Source: Cyanophora paradoxa
Lineage: Eukaryota > Glaucocystophyceae > Cyanophorales > Cyanophoraceae
Assembly (NCBI GenBank): GCA_004431415.1
Contig: QPMI01000638.1
Location: 1 to 64,000 of the forward strand
Length of the DNA stretch: 64,000 nucleotides
Reading direction: 5' to 3'
Under the pieces are notes generated by a model that did no database searches, was not told where the DNA came from, and saw nothing but the letters and a program-made list of their open reading frames with translations. A program made the position numbers and the translations under genes. This document shows positions 20,623 through 28,438 of the stretch, in pieces. How positions within the stretch are numbered: the stretch's first letter is position 1; every line of letters begins with the position of its first letter.

Positions 20623-20898
20623 TTATTGCCTGTTCAGTGTTGGTGAGTGTGAGAACGATTTGCGCCTTAATTCTCTGCTATCGGTTCTGCGAAATCGACG
20701 GACTGGGGGTGGATCATCAGGTTCAGGTGTATGTGGTCGAGATTCAATTGATCCAGTCGAGTTTCTCCTACTACTTATGCTCCCTGTACCTTCACCATCT
20801 GATATCTCAATTTCGACCTCTGTCTCACAGCATCCACTATGACATCTACTCACCACATGTAAATTAAACATCTCAATCATCTGTCTGATTAAATCCAT
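20623..20898 (-). CDS. Hypothetical 91-aa Ser/Arg-rich protein
   Basis: An intact ORF with a hydrophobic/Cys N terminus (MDLIRQMIEMFNLHVV, then CHSGCC), an acidic patch, then a Ser/Arg/Pro-rich tail (SISSRRNSTGSIESR). The tail looks disordered and phosphorylatable. No family recognised. It sits between the AT-hook and capsid-side genes. Confidence 0.45.
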   Translation of the reverse strand: MDLIRQMIEMFNLHVVSRCHSGCCETEVEIEISDGEGTGSISSRRNSTGSIESRPHTPEPDDPPPVRRFRRTDSRELRRKSFSHSPTLNRQ

Positions 20899-20927
20899 GA
20901 TACTCTCTCTCTATTAATGTGAGATAA

Positions 20928-21662
20928 TTAAAGCCATACTCGTCGTTTATATACTGTGGGGGCAACACCTTTATCAACCTCTGCTTTGGTAGCACCAGGT
21001 TCAATGGTGCCCTTCTGGGTTTTGGTCTTCATCTCATCAACTGCCTGCTCATCAATTTGAGTCTCTTTCTTACCAATGAATTGCTTATCTGGGAGACCAG
21101 CGATTCCCATTCTATACACCTCCTTTCGCAGCATCTCCTTTAATTTCGCTCTCTCTTTCTTCTCAGAGACATACTGTTCGAGAGCACTCGATTTCGCTTC
21201 CAGATCTTTAAGTTTCGCAGTCATTTCGTCCCATTGGGCTTTGGGAATTCGATGAATATTCTGTGTAGGTGCGACCTTGTAGGTGACCTCACCAGCCATG
21301 GATTGAATTACCTTGTCTGATTCTTTGGAGACACCTTCACCTTTGCGAGCAAGTGAGAGATCTTGCAGACCCAGTCCTTTGTCATCAGCAGCACCAATAA
21401 TTCGACGAGCACCTTCACCAACTGCTTTCATCTTAGAGGTTTCGGGCGAAATATTCAACTGGTCACTTGTGGATGTCTGGGGCGCTTTATCATCTGGTGA
21501 TTCTTCGTAAGCAGCATTGAGGGGATCTTCCTGTTGCTGTGATGCTTTCACTTCATTGACACCATTGAATTTCAGGGGCTCTGTGTTAATAGAACCGGTT
21601 CCAGAGGATGCAGAATATGACATAGCACCAGCAGGAACACCAACTTTGCGTTTGGAAGGCAT
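20928..21662 (-). CDS. Hypothetical 244-aa virion-block protein with coiled coil
   Basis: An intact ORF. Residues 1-90 are Ser/Gly/Thr-rich and look disordered. Residues about 145-185 (AQWDEMTAKLKDLEAK onward) fit a coiled coil with a Lys/Glu-rich continuation. The C terminus is basic (YKRRVWL). It lies 28 bp downstream of the packaging ATPase on the same strand. Position suggests a virion or packaging accessory protein. No adenain-type protease motif was found in it. Confidence 0.55.
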   Translation of the reverse strand: MPSKRKVGVPAGAMSYSASSGTGSINTEPLKFNGVNEVKASQQQEDPLNAAYEESPDDKAPQTSTSDQLNISPETSKMKAVGEGARRIIGAADDKGLGLQDLSLARKGEGVSKESDKVIQSMAGEVTYKVAPTQNIHRIPKAQWDEMTAKLKDLEAKSSALEQYVSEKKERAKLKEMLRKEVYRMGIAGLPDKQFIGKKETQIDEQAVDEMKTKTQKGTIEPGATKAEVDKGVAPTVYKRRVWL

Positions 21663-21690
21663 TGTATATTTATTAGAAGCAGAGATTATT

Positions 21691-22473
21691 TTATAAACCT
21701 CTCTTATATCGCATCAGTTTATTCGAATGAACACCACTCTTGACCTCTTTGGGGGCTTCCTCTTTCTGTGGAGGTGGTAGTTCGTCCTCTTTCTTTTTGG
21801 GCTTCCTGTGGAACCGAGGAAATGCGAAATCTTTCACCAGATCCGCTTTATCAACATAATAGTTCACCGAATAATTTGCAGAAGACCACACAATATATTG
21901 GTAGGAGTGCACATACTCCTCAAACATCTTATAGAAATCGTCTTTGTTTCGCATGATATTATATTCCTCTTCAATTGCTTCGAGCTCTTTGCGATTAGCA
22001 GCACTCAGGAACACAGCATAATCCGAATTTACTCGAATTGTTGAAGAAACCTTCCTTAGCTTCTGCGTGATGCAGATAATCGAGATTTTCGAGTGGCGAC
22101 CTCTGGAATAGAGAGATCCCACGATTTTGTCTCGGGTCAAATCAATAATTTCGTTGTCTATGAGATCATCTAAGACCACACAGAGGTGATTGACAGGTTC
22201 CCCTTTTTCGATTTTCTCCTGCCTTTCATCCAGTAGTTTGGAAATGTAAGCAGCATCCCATTTCCCGAGTTGCAATGTTGCTACTGCATCCCAGAAATGA
22301 TTGAAGGACGTCCCACTCACTACAAGAACAGTATCAATCTTTTTCGCATCATGCAGCTGTTTCAACCAATATTTCACACATTCTGACTTACCTGTTGCAG
22401 ACTTTCCTATGAAAAGAGCACGAAATGGTGGGGTTATCATTTCACCAGCCACAAATTCTTCCAAGTCACCCAT
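21691..22473 (-). CDS. A32/FtsK-HerA-type genome packaging ATPase
   Basis: The 260-residue protein has Walker A in IGKSATGKSE, Walker B in LCVVLDDL and a sensor segment ISIICITQK, in the order of the poxvirus A32 / Polinton ATPase family. It pumps DNA into preformed capsids. The start is set at MGDLEEF (22473) because it lies just after the nuclease stop and removes an odd hydrophobic extension. Frame intact. The tail is rich in Pro/Lys/Glu. Confidence 0.9.
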   Translation of the reverse strand: MGDLEEFVAGEMITPPFRALFIGKSATGKSECVKYWLKQLHDAKKIDTVLVVSGTSFNHFWDAVATLQLGKWDAAYISKLLDERQEKIEKGEPVNHLCVVLDDLIDNEIIDLTRDKIVGSLYSRGRHSKISIICITQKLRKVSSTIRVNSDYAVFLSAANRKELEAIEEEYNIMRNKDDFYKMFEEYVHSYQYIVWSSANYSVNYYVDKADLVKDFAFPRFHRKPKKKEDELPPPQKEEAPKEVKSGVHSNKLMRYKRGL

Positions 22474-22480
22474 AGTTTCA

Positions 22481-23218
22481 CTATAAAGACGAAAGAAATG
22501 TTTTAACAAAGCGTTTAATATCGGTTTCAGTGTAAGGCACACGAAGAAGTTTAATATTGTTTGCCTCACAGTATCGGTTCTTTATTCCATCACGAACTAA
22601 TATTTTTTCGAACTCTTCCTGTCCTCCAAATTGATCCACGGGCTCAAAGTGCTGTCTACCATCAAATTCAATGGCGATTCGTAAGGAAGAAATGTAGAAA
22701 TCAAAGCGAAGAGGATGCCGTAACCGACAGTCTGGAAACGAATATTGACGCTCGAAATCTAAATCCAGCTCTTTAAGAATATTTGAAATGCACTCTTCAC
22801 CTTTCGAACATTGACATCTTGGACACCCAGAAGCTCTTGCATGAGTCATTGCTTTCTGTTCAAAGTCATTCATGCAAGTGTTACATTTGATGGTCACTTT
22901 GTTCTTCATTCCTTTATAGACTGTATTTGTGTAGTCATATCTATCTCCATGAATCTTTTTGCACAAATTTACAAACTCTTCTTGTGTCCATTTGCAGTTA
23001 TTTGCAGCTTTAAGTTTTCCATGTGTAGGACAGCCACTTTTCTGAATGATGTGATTGAATGGTGCTTGTTCAAAGAATGTTTGACATTGTTTACAGTAGA
23101 TCTTGACCTTTGTTTTCGTATTTTTGAAGATTGCTTCCTTATAATCATACAAGTCACCATGAATTAATTTTGCCTTCTCAACAAACAGCTCTTGTGTATA
23201 GTGAGTTCTCTTAGCCAT
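22481..23218 (-). CDS. DUF723 x2 + PD-(D/E)XK (Vsr-like) nuclease
   Basis: The 245-residue protein carries two DUF723 zinc-ribbon units (residues about 8-68 and 75-137), each with HGDxYDY, a C-x-x-C pair and a GCP end. A C-terminal nuclease-like domain follows: RFDFYISSLRIAIEFDGRQH, whose D...E-x-D-G pattern fits Vsr/PD-(D/E)XK enzymes. Such proteins occur in large DNA viruses and may act as homing or repair nucleases. It sits between the capsid and ATPase genes with only 7 bp to the ATPase start. A frame-intact AAAAAATGAC element lies 34 bp upstream. Confidence 0.75.
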   Translation of the reverse strand: MAKRTHYTQELFVEKAKLIHGDLYDYKEAIFKNTKTKVKIYCKQCQTFFEQAPFNHIIQKSGCPTHGKLKAANNCKWTQEEFVNLCKKIHGDRYDYTNTVYKGMKNKVTIKCNTCMNDFEQKAMTHARASGCPRCQCSKGEECISNILKELDLDFERQYSFPDCRLRHPLRFDFYISSLRIAIEFDGRQHFEPVDQFGGQEEFEKILVRDGIKNRYCEANNIKLLRVPYTETDIKRFVKTFLSSL

Positions 23219-23251
23219 GTCACAATATCTGAGGATCTTCTAAAATATCAT

Positions 23252-23264
23252 GTCATTTTTTTCT
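23252..23264 (-). promoter_or_regulatory. AAAAAATGAC promoter-like element before the nuclease gene
   Basis: Minus strand AAAAAAATGAC followed by ATGATATTTTAG, 34 bp upstream of the nuclease ATG. Confidence 0.4.
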
Positions 23265-23352
23265 TAAATGCATTCTTCTAAATCGTTCATGGCTTTGTAG
23301 ATCTTTCTTATTAAAGATAGATAAAAATAACGAAACGTTACTGATCATGGTT

Positions 23353-24726
23353 TTACAGATTAATTCGTCGGAGCCCATCTTTGTCAACGATAATGAAACT
23401 GTGCATGAGAGCACGAACATTAACTGTGATTGTCTGGTCAGAAGGCATGTATAGAGTGAGGAAAGAGGAGGAGGAGTTCGTGAGATCAACATAGCCAGAC
23501 TGGGCAATGTTGCGAATCGCTTTCTCTCCATCAACACAGAATGGTAGACCACTGAGGACATATTTGTCTGCAACCTTGTCCATATTCGAGCACTTGAAGG
23601 CATCCGCAATTAATTCGGCACCTTTGAGGAGAGGGATGGGCTCAGTAGCATAGAGACGTTGACCATTAATTTCAACAGTGAAAGTAATGTCTTTTGAGTT
23701 AGCATGCGTTTTTAGGACACTGTGGGAACCATTGAAACCATCAATACCTGCGGCATCACGAACTGAAACAAGAAGACCATAGACAAGACCAGAGATCTGT
23801 GACAGGTTAATACGATTTGGTTGAGCATTGCCTTTTGCAGCAAAATTGACACTGTCAACAAAACCAATATCCAGAGCAGGAATAGCCATACCAGTGGTCT
23901 TCACCTTCTCAATGACAGTAGCAAACAGTTCATCAGAAACATTAATAGCATGCATGTAAAGACGAGGAGAAGTGACTTTAATTTCGGGGGTTGTTGTTGC
24001 ACCAATTCCAAAAGTGGTGATCTGTTGACCAACATGGGCAAGAGTAGCATTAGCAGTAGCACCAAGTCCATCATCCTCTGTCTTATCAGCAGCTGTTCCA
24101 CCAACAACTGGAAGAGCACGACCACCATAAGAAGTCTCAACATAACCCTTTCCAGCATCCTTGAACCAGACAGTTACCACCATTTCTCCTGAGAGAGCAC
24201 CAAGAGGTAGGTAGTGGTTTAGCCATGGGACTGGGATTTCAGTGAAAAATGACCCACCAAGTCGGTTGGTTCCATGGGCAGGGATACCATGAACCATTCC
24301 CATTGAACGCTTCTTCTTGGCGAGTTGATCCTCACTGTAATAGATAAGAGGGAAATGAGCAAGGAAATCAGAAGGCACATGGAAGGTGTAAGATCCATAG
24401 GTGATTTCAAGTCGAGAGACAAGAGCACCAACTGGGCGAACGTATCCATTGCGAACAAGGTCGGTATCACCAGCAAAAGTGACAGCTGGAAGGTCAAACG
24501 CAAGTTCGAGTTTTCCACAGAAATTGTAGCGAGGGAGCTTGAAACTAATGCGATTTCCAGCATTATTCTCGAAAGTGTTGCTTGGGTTCACAACAACAAG
24601 AACTGGCTTCGACTTGGATTCAAGACCAAGCATGAGAGAGTTGTCCAAGAAGAACGCCTTGGCTTCTTCTGGGGTTGTTAGAGCTTCTTTCAGAGAAAGA
24701 CGTTGGAGGGTCGAAGTAATATCCAT
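23353..24726 (-). CDS. Major capsid protein, double-jelly-roll type
   Basis: The intact 457-residue protein (start MDITSTLQRL at 24726; an upstream in-frame ATG is ignored because the promoter-like TATAATAAAAGAG sits between them) fits Polinton/PLV capsid proteins. Features are RISFKLPRYNFCGKLEL near residue 70, LVSRLEITYGS, a long middle with LPLGALSGEMVVTVWF, and a second jelly roll with ISGLVYGLLVSVRD. Position next to penton and ATPase genes supports the call. It would form the hexons of an icosahedral shell. Confidence 0.8.
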   Translation of the reverse strand: MDITSTLQRLSLKEALTTPEEAKAFFLDNSLMLGLESKSKPVLVVVNPSNTFENNAGNRISFKLPRYNFCGKLELAFDLPAVTFAGDTDLVRNGYVRPVGALVSRLEITYGSYTFHVPSDFLAHFPLIYYSEDQLAKKKRSMGMVHGIPAHGTNRLGGSFFTEIPVPWLNHYLPLGALSGEMVVTVWFKDAGKGYVETSYGGRALPVVGGTAADKTEDDGLGATANATLAHVGQQITTFGIGATTTPEIKVTSPRLYMHAINVSDELFATVIEKVKTTGMAIPALDIGFVDSVNFAAKGNAQPNRINLSQISGLVYGLLVSVRDAAGIDGFNGSHSVLKTHANSKDITFTVEINGQRLYATEPIPLLKGAELIADAFKCSNMDKVADKYVLSGLPFCVDGEKAIRNIAQSGYVDLTNSSSSFLTLYMPSDQTITVNVRALMHSFIIVDKDGLRRINL

Positions 24727-24780
24727 GATTATCTCTTTTATTATACTGCAACATAAAAAATTCACCAATGATCCTTGATT

Positions 24781-25791
24781 TTACGCAAAATTCGCAATAA
24801 CCGGATATGATGGATGTGTTTCCGCCATTCTCCTCTTGAAATATTCATACACAGGATCACCAGCAGGTTCATCACCATATCGAATTTCGAAGGTGAGGTG
24901 GACAGGTTGACCCTCGAAATCAATTGGTTCATTAACTGCATTCACAATATCAACCGAAAATGTGGAAAGTCCCAGATTCTTGTTATAGTATTTATAAATC
25001 GGATGGGCTTCTGTCGAATTATAAACGACATGCTCACCATAATCTTTATCTGGAACAACGATTTTGTGGAAATATCCAGTGAGGAGACCATCACCACATT
25101 GAACCAGATCACCCAACTCCTTTACTCTCACAAACAGAACACTATCCCTGGTCTTTTCAGGTTCAAATGAAGATATGATACCATGCACCATCGACCCAGT
25201 AAAGATACCATCAGTCAGAGTATTATAAACTTGTGATTGGATTGGGGTGTTACCATATCTCCCAGGATCAAGACCAAGCAGTCGAGCAGAACTCAAAAAC
25301 CTCTGAATCTGCGCCTGGTTTGGGTTAATTGCGGTTGAGAAAGCCAGGTAAAACGGTATGGTTGAATGGAATATAACTCGTTTCAGTGTATCATCCCATT
25401 TACAGCGAATTGCTACTGGTGGCTCTCTCAATGCAAGTTTGGAGTTAATTACATTCACCAGTTGTTGGTGGTTTTGAATGGGTGTGCTGCGACTTATCAC
25501 AATGTGTTTCCATTGCTCATAATCGGCAGCAGGTCGATCAGTTGGAATACCAGTGCTTCCTGCACCAGAATAATATTCAGACCAATAAAGGTAGATTGCA
25601 TTATCTATTGTCACATCTCCTGGTTTGGTTTCACCACTCACCATGGGAATGCTGTTATAGAATTCTGCTGAAACCAGTCTTACTGCTCTCACAAATTCAT
25701 AGGTGCTGGGGAGGCGAGCAATAAAACTCGAAGTAGGTCCATCTCCCGAAATTGTATTGAAAGAGCTCACTTCGATGTAATCCACAGGCAT
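24781..25791 (-). CDS. Minor capsid (penton-like) protein 1
   Basis: The intact 336-residue protein has the hallmark N-terminal region of Polinton/PLV penton proteins: a Ser/Thr-Gly stretch, then VRAVRLVSAEFYNSIPMV, where family members carry a V-R-L-x-x-A-E-x-x-N-S-x-Y motif. The rest is a predicted single jelly roll with FYLAFSTAINPNQ and ending RRMAETHPSYPVIANFA. It lies just upstream of the capsid gene and starts after GTTTATAGATAAAAGAAG. Confidence 0.75.
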   Translation of the reverse strand: MPVDYIEVSSFNTISGDGPTSSFIARLPSTYEFVRAVRLVSAEFYNSIPMVSGETKPGDVTIDNAIYLYWSEYYSGAGSTGIPTDRPAADYEQWKHIVISRSTPIQNHQQLVNVINSKLALREPPVAIRCKWDDTLKRVIFHSTIPFYLAFSTAINPNQAQIQRFLSSARLLGLDPGRYGNTPIQSQVYNTLTDGIFTGSMVHGIISSFEPEKTRDSVLFVRVKELGDLVQCGDGLLTGYFHKIVVPDKDYGEHVVYNSTEAHPIYKYYNKNLGLSTFSVDIVNAVNEPIDFEGQPVHLTFEIRYGDEPAGDPVYEYFKRRMAETHPSYPVIANFA

Positions 25792-25819
25792 CTTCTTTTA
25801 TCTATAAACATATATTAAA
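25792..25819. promoter_or_regulatory. Divergent promoter between the two minor capsid genes
   Basis: A 28-bp AT-rich gap between divergent ATGs. The plus-strand side reads ATATATTAAA directly before ATG; the minus-strand side reads TTTATAGATAAAAGAAG before ATG. Both match the start-proximal late-type element. Confidence 0.45.
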
Positions 25820-26752
25820 ATGATTCGGCTGGTCAATATAGATAGCAGAGACCGATCAGATGGACAAATAGAAAACTCCTACAAAGTTTCACTCACAACC
25901 CCAGTGACCAAACCAAGAGAATGTCGAGTTTTGTATGCAGAGATCCCCAACAGCATCTATAATTCCATTGGAACAGACCACCTTCTTGTCAGATTCTTCT
26001 ACCAAGGCATCTCTGAAACCAAACAGGTCTTCCTTCTCCCAAGTGGTTATATTAATCAAGGGCATTTCGGGGTCACCAGTCCATATAATTATGGTCTGAA
26101 TTTCACCTTTACTGGAAGCAACAATCTCACATATGCATTCAAGGTCTACTACAACCCTACTTCCTACAAATTGGAGTTTTACAGTAATGTTCAATTCGAG
26201 ATGGTAGCATCTACACAGAGATTGGGTAAACTTCTTGGGGTTAGTTCTGTGGAGTGGGTCGCTTCAATTGAGCAAACCTACGATTTCCCAGAGTCTGCAA
26301 GGTCTTTATATGCCCCCGAGAATTTCCTCTATTTTGCAGGAATCCCAATCACCCCAAACCATCCCCAATGGGGAATCACATTCACAGGATATGAATTCGA
26401 GGCATCTCGCTTAAACTACAAGTTAGAAGCATCCAAGATGACAGACATGAATGCAGAACAGTATTTATACATGCACATTAAAGAACTCTCCCCATTTGCT
26501 ACAAACCACAATATTGTCCCAAGATCACAACCACAGAATCAAGGGGCGATTCTCAGATTGCAATTGAGTAAAGATATTGGACAGTATGTTTATCACAGTG
26601 GAGAGCACAGTGAATACATAAAAATAACCGATCGAAACCTTGTGATTAGAGAGTTAACAGTTGAGTTTCGAGATTATTATGGTGATCTTGTTGATATGAA
26701 TGGAATAGACAACTCATTCCAGTTGGAGTTCTTGGCTATTGGTAATGATTAA
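25820..26752 (+). CDS. Minor capsid (penton-like) protein 2
   Basis: The intact 310-residue protein shares the family opening: NIDSRDRSDG, NSYKVSLTTPV, then CRVLYAEIPNSIYNSIG. It is divergently paired with penton-like protein 1 across 28 bp and is clearly related to it in the N-terminal 60 residues. It may be a second vertex protein or a cement protein. The 3' end overlaps the convergent DUF5710-like gene by 17 bp. Confidence 0.7.
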   Translation: MIRLVNIDSRDRSDGQIENSYKVSLTTPVTKPRECRVLYAEIPNSIYNSIGTDHLLVRFFYQGISETKQVFLLPSGYINQGHFGVTSPYNYGLNFTFTGSNNLTYAFKVYYNPTSYKLEFYSNVQFEMVASTQRLGKLLGVSSVEWVASIEQTYDFPESARSLYAPENFLYFAGIPITPNHPQWGITFTGYEFEASRLNYKLEASKMTDMNAEQYLYMHIKELSPFATNHNIVPRSQPQNQGAILRLQLSKDIGQYVYHSGEHSEYIKITDRNLVIRELTVEFRDYYGDLVDMNGIDNSFQLEFLAIGND

Positions 26753-27002
26753 ACCGATCCTGATAGAAAAACTCCCCATCTGTCTCGAAAATATTAAGAA
26801 GGGGACTCTTAGCATCCTCTGTATACCATCGGCGAATTGTCTTATCCCATTTAGCACCATTCTTTTTCAAGAATCTACAAAGAGTTGATCTCCTTGTAAT
26901 TCGCAATCCCATCTCTTGAAAGATCTCATAATGATCTTGCATTCTATTCACAATCAAGATGTAAGTCCCATGGAAATTGTGATATTGCTGGTTAATCGGC
27001 AT
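26736..27002 (-). CDS. Small DUF5710-like protein (88 aa)
   Basis: The start is chosen at MPINQQYH (27002), because a promoter-like GCCAAAAATTGAC lies 32 bp upstream and the longer ORF runs into the terminal repeat. It contains KKNGAKWDKTIRRWYTE, which matches the short GA-x-WD-x-x-x-x-x-WY motif of DUF5710-type domains found in DNA-metabolism proteins of plasmids and viruses. Function unknown. Confidence 0.5.
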   Translation of the reverse strand: MPINQQYHNFHGTYILIVNRMQDHYEIFQEMGLRITRRSTLCRFLKKNGAKWDKTIRRWYTEDAKSPLLNIFETDGEFFYQDRFNHYQ

Positions 27003-27033
27003 GTTTCCTTTACAGCATGATGGGAAATCGTTT

Positions 27034-27046
27034 GTCAATTTTTGGC
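27034..27046 (-). promoter_or_regulatory. AAAAATTGAC promoter-like element before the DUF5710-like gene
   Basis: Minus strand GCCAAAAATTGAC, differing by one T/A change from the helicase element GCCAAAAAATGAC, 32 bp upstream of the ATG and just inside the right terminal repeat boundary. Confidence 0.45.
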
Positions 27047-27254
27047 GAAACGAGAGTATCTCATGAGATAGATGAGAGAATAACAGGTGTGTTTTCAGGG
27101 TTGGAGAAATCGGAGAAACATAGAGTATTGCGATTTCCGAGTTAGTTGACACTGAGAAATTCAGATACTGAAAATGAAAATGGTCTTACTCTTAATGGTC
27201 AGATAATCGGGTGTGACACCTATTTAATTGACTGTGACGCCTCTTTAATTGACT

Positions 27255-27357
27255 GTGACGCCTGTGACGCCTGTGACGCCTACTTTCAAACTTTTTAAAA
27301 TTTCAAAAATCTACATACTTCTGAAAACAGCCGTCACAGCCGTCACAGGCGTCACAC
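27255..27357. repeat. GTGACGCC...GGCGTCAC module, right TIR copy (inner)
   Basis: TGTGACGCC x3, AT-rich spacer containing TTTTTAAAATTTCAAAAATC and CTGAAAACAG, then CCGTCACAGCCGTCACAGGCGTCACA. It corresponds to the left copy at 1518-1622. Confidence 0.75.
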
Positions 27358-27542
27358 CCAATTAAAAATGGAATCTCTTTCTCTTACTGAGATTTTCGAG
27401 AATATATTCTTGTCTTACTGAAATCCGTCTTGTGACACCTCTGACACCTCCAAAACACTATCCATTAATCAACCTTTTTGAAAATGCGAAGTTGTCTTAC
27501 TGGAAATGGTCTGCAATTTCGCTGTGACACCTAATTTAATTG

Positions 27543-27647
27543 TGTGTGACGCCTGTGACGCCTGTGACGCCTATTTTCAAACTTTTTAAAATTTTCAAAA
27601 ATGACAGACTTCTGAAAACAGGCGTCACAGCCGTCACAGGCGTCACA
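27543..27647. repeat. GTGACGCC...GGCGTCAC module, right TIR copy (outer)
   Basis: TGTGACGCC x3, AT-rich spacer, then GGCGTCACAGCCGTCACAGGCGTCACA. It corresponds to the left copy at 1228-1330. Confidence 0.75.
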
Positions 27648-28337
27648 GACATTCTACCCTCTTACTGCTTGTCTCAAAAACAAAAATATCTCTTACTGAA
27701 TATCATTTGAATACTACCTGTCACACTTGATCTCAATTATTCTGTTTTATAGAACATATGCAATCTAATCGATTGTTCAATTGGAGACCATGCACCTCTG
27801 TGACACTTTTCGATCTAAAATATACATCCGCAATCTCATCGATTGTTTAATTGGAGACCATGCAACTATGTGTCACTTTTTGGGTGCAAAAGTGCCCATC
27901 CCCATTATAATCGATTGTTTAATTGGAGATAATGCAACTCTGTGACAGTTTTTGGGTGCAAAAATGCAAATCAGCAATCTCATCGATTGTTCAATTGGAC
28001 ACAATGCAACTCTGTGACACTTTTTGCGTTTTTCGATACAGAATGGGCGGTGGTCTACTTCAATACAAGAGAGATATATCGAGTTTATGCGAATTTATGC
28101 AATTTAATCGCGATTATATCGATCTTTAAGTAGTTTAATGCAAATTAATCGCAGTTTTATATGTAATCGACAAAGAACATAATCAATCGATATAAGATCA
28201 ATTGATGCAATCGTAAATATGCATAAAGTTAAACGCGTTTTTCATTTTTTAATACAAAGTTTGCATTAATTTATACAAAGTTTGCATAAAAAGTTAAAGA
28301 ATTTAATCGATAAATACGTATTTTAGTATTAATTTTG

Positions 28338-28432
28338 ACACATATGTATAAACTTATTTAAATCCTGAGTGAATCGAGATCGCGAAGCGATCGAGATGAA
28401 CGAGGGATTTAAATAAGTTTATACATATGTGT
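28338..28432. repeat. Terminal palindrome at right tip
   Basis: The inner arm ACACATATGTATAAAC at 28338 and the outer inverted arm ending ACATATGTGT at 28432 flank a CGATCGCGAAGCGATCG-like centre. It mirrors the left tip, with one T fewer in one arm. Confidence 0.8.
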
Positions 28433-28438
28433 ACCGTC
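28433..28438. repeat. Target-site duplication, right copy (ACCGTC)
   Basis: Identical to the six bases at 438-443. Host GC-rich DNA resumes directly after. Confidence 0.9.

Larger units (their letters stand above)
444..28432. mobile_element. Polinton/Maverick-type integrated virus, complete end to end
   Basis: This 27,989-bp element has inverted terminal repeats of about 1.38 kb and exact 6-bp target-site duplications. It carries rve integrase, protein-primed PolB, SF3 helicase, A32-like ATPase, double-jelly-roll capsid protein and penton-like proteins. It is clearly more AT-rich than the host on both sides. Most genes lie on the minus strand; the patatin fusion (9694), a basic protein (12153) and one minor capsid gene (25820) are on the plus strand. 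PolB plus integrase is Polinton-like; adding an SF3 helicase recalls mavirus-type virophages. Several genes carry one-base frame breaks, so present activity is uncertain. Confidence 0.95.
27050..28432. repeat. Right terminal inverted repeat
   Basis: Inverted copy of 444-1817 with a few substitutions and small indels, including different lengths of short T or A runs and a diverged stretch near 27165-27205. It contains GTGACGCC modules at 27255-27357 and 27543-27647, the four ~75-bp units, and the terminal palindrome. Confidence 0.93.
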
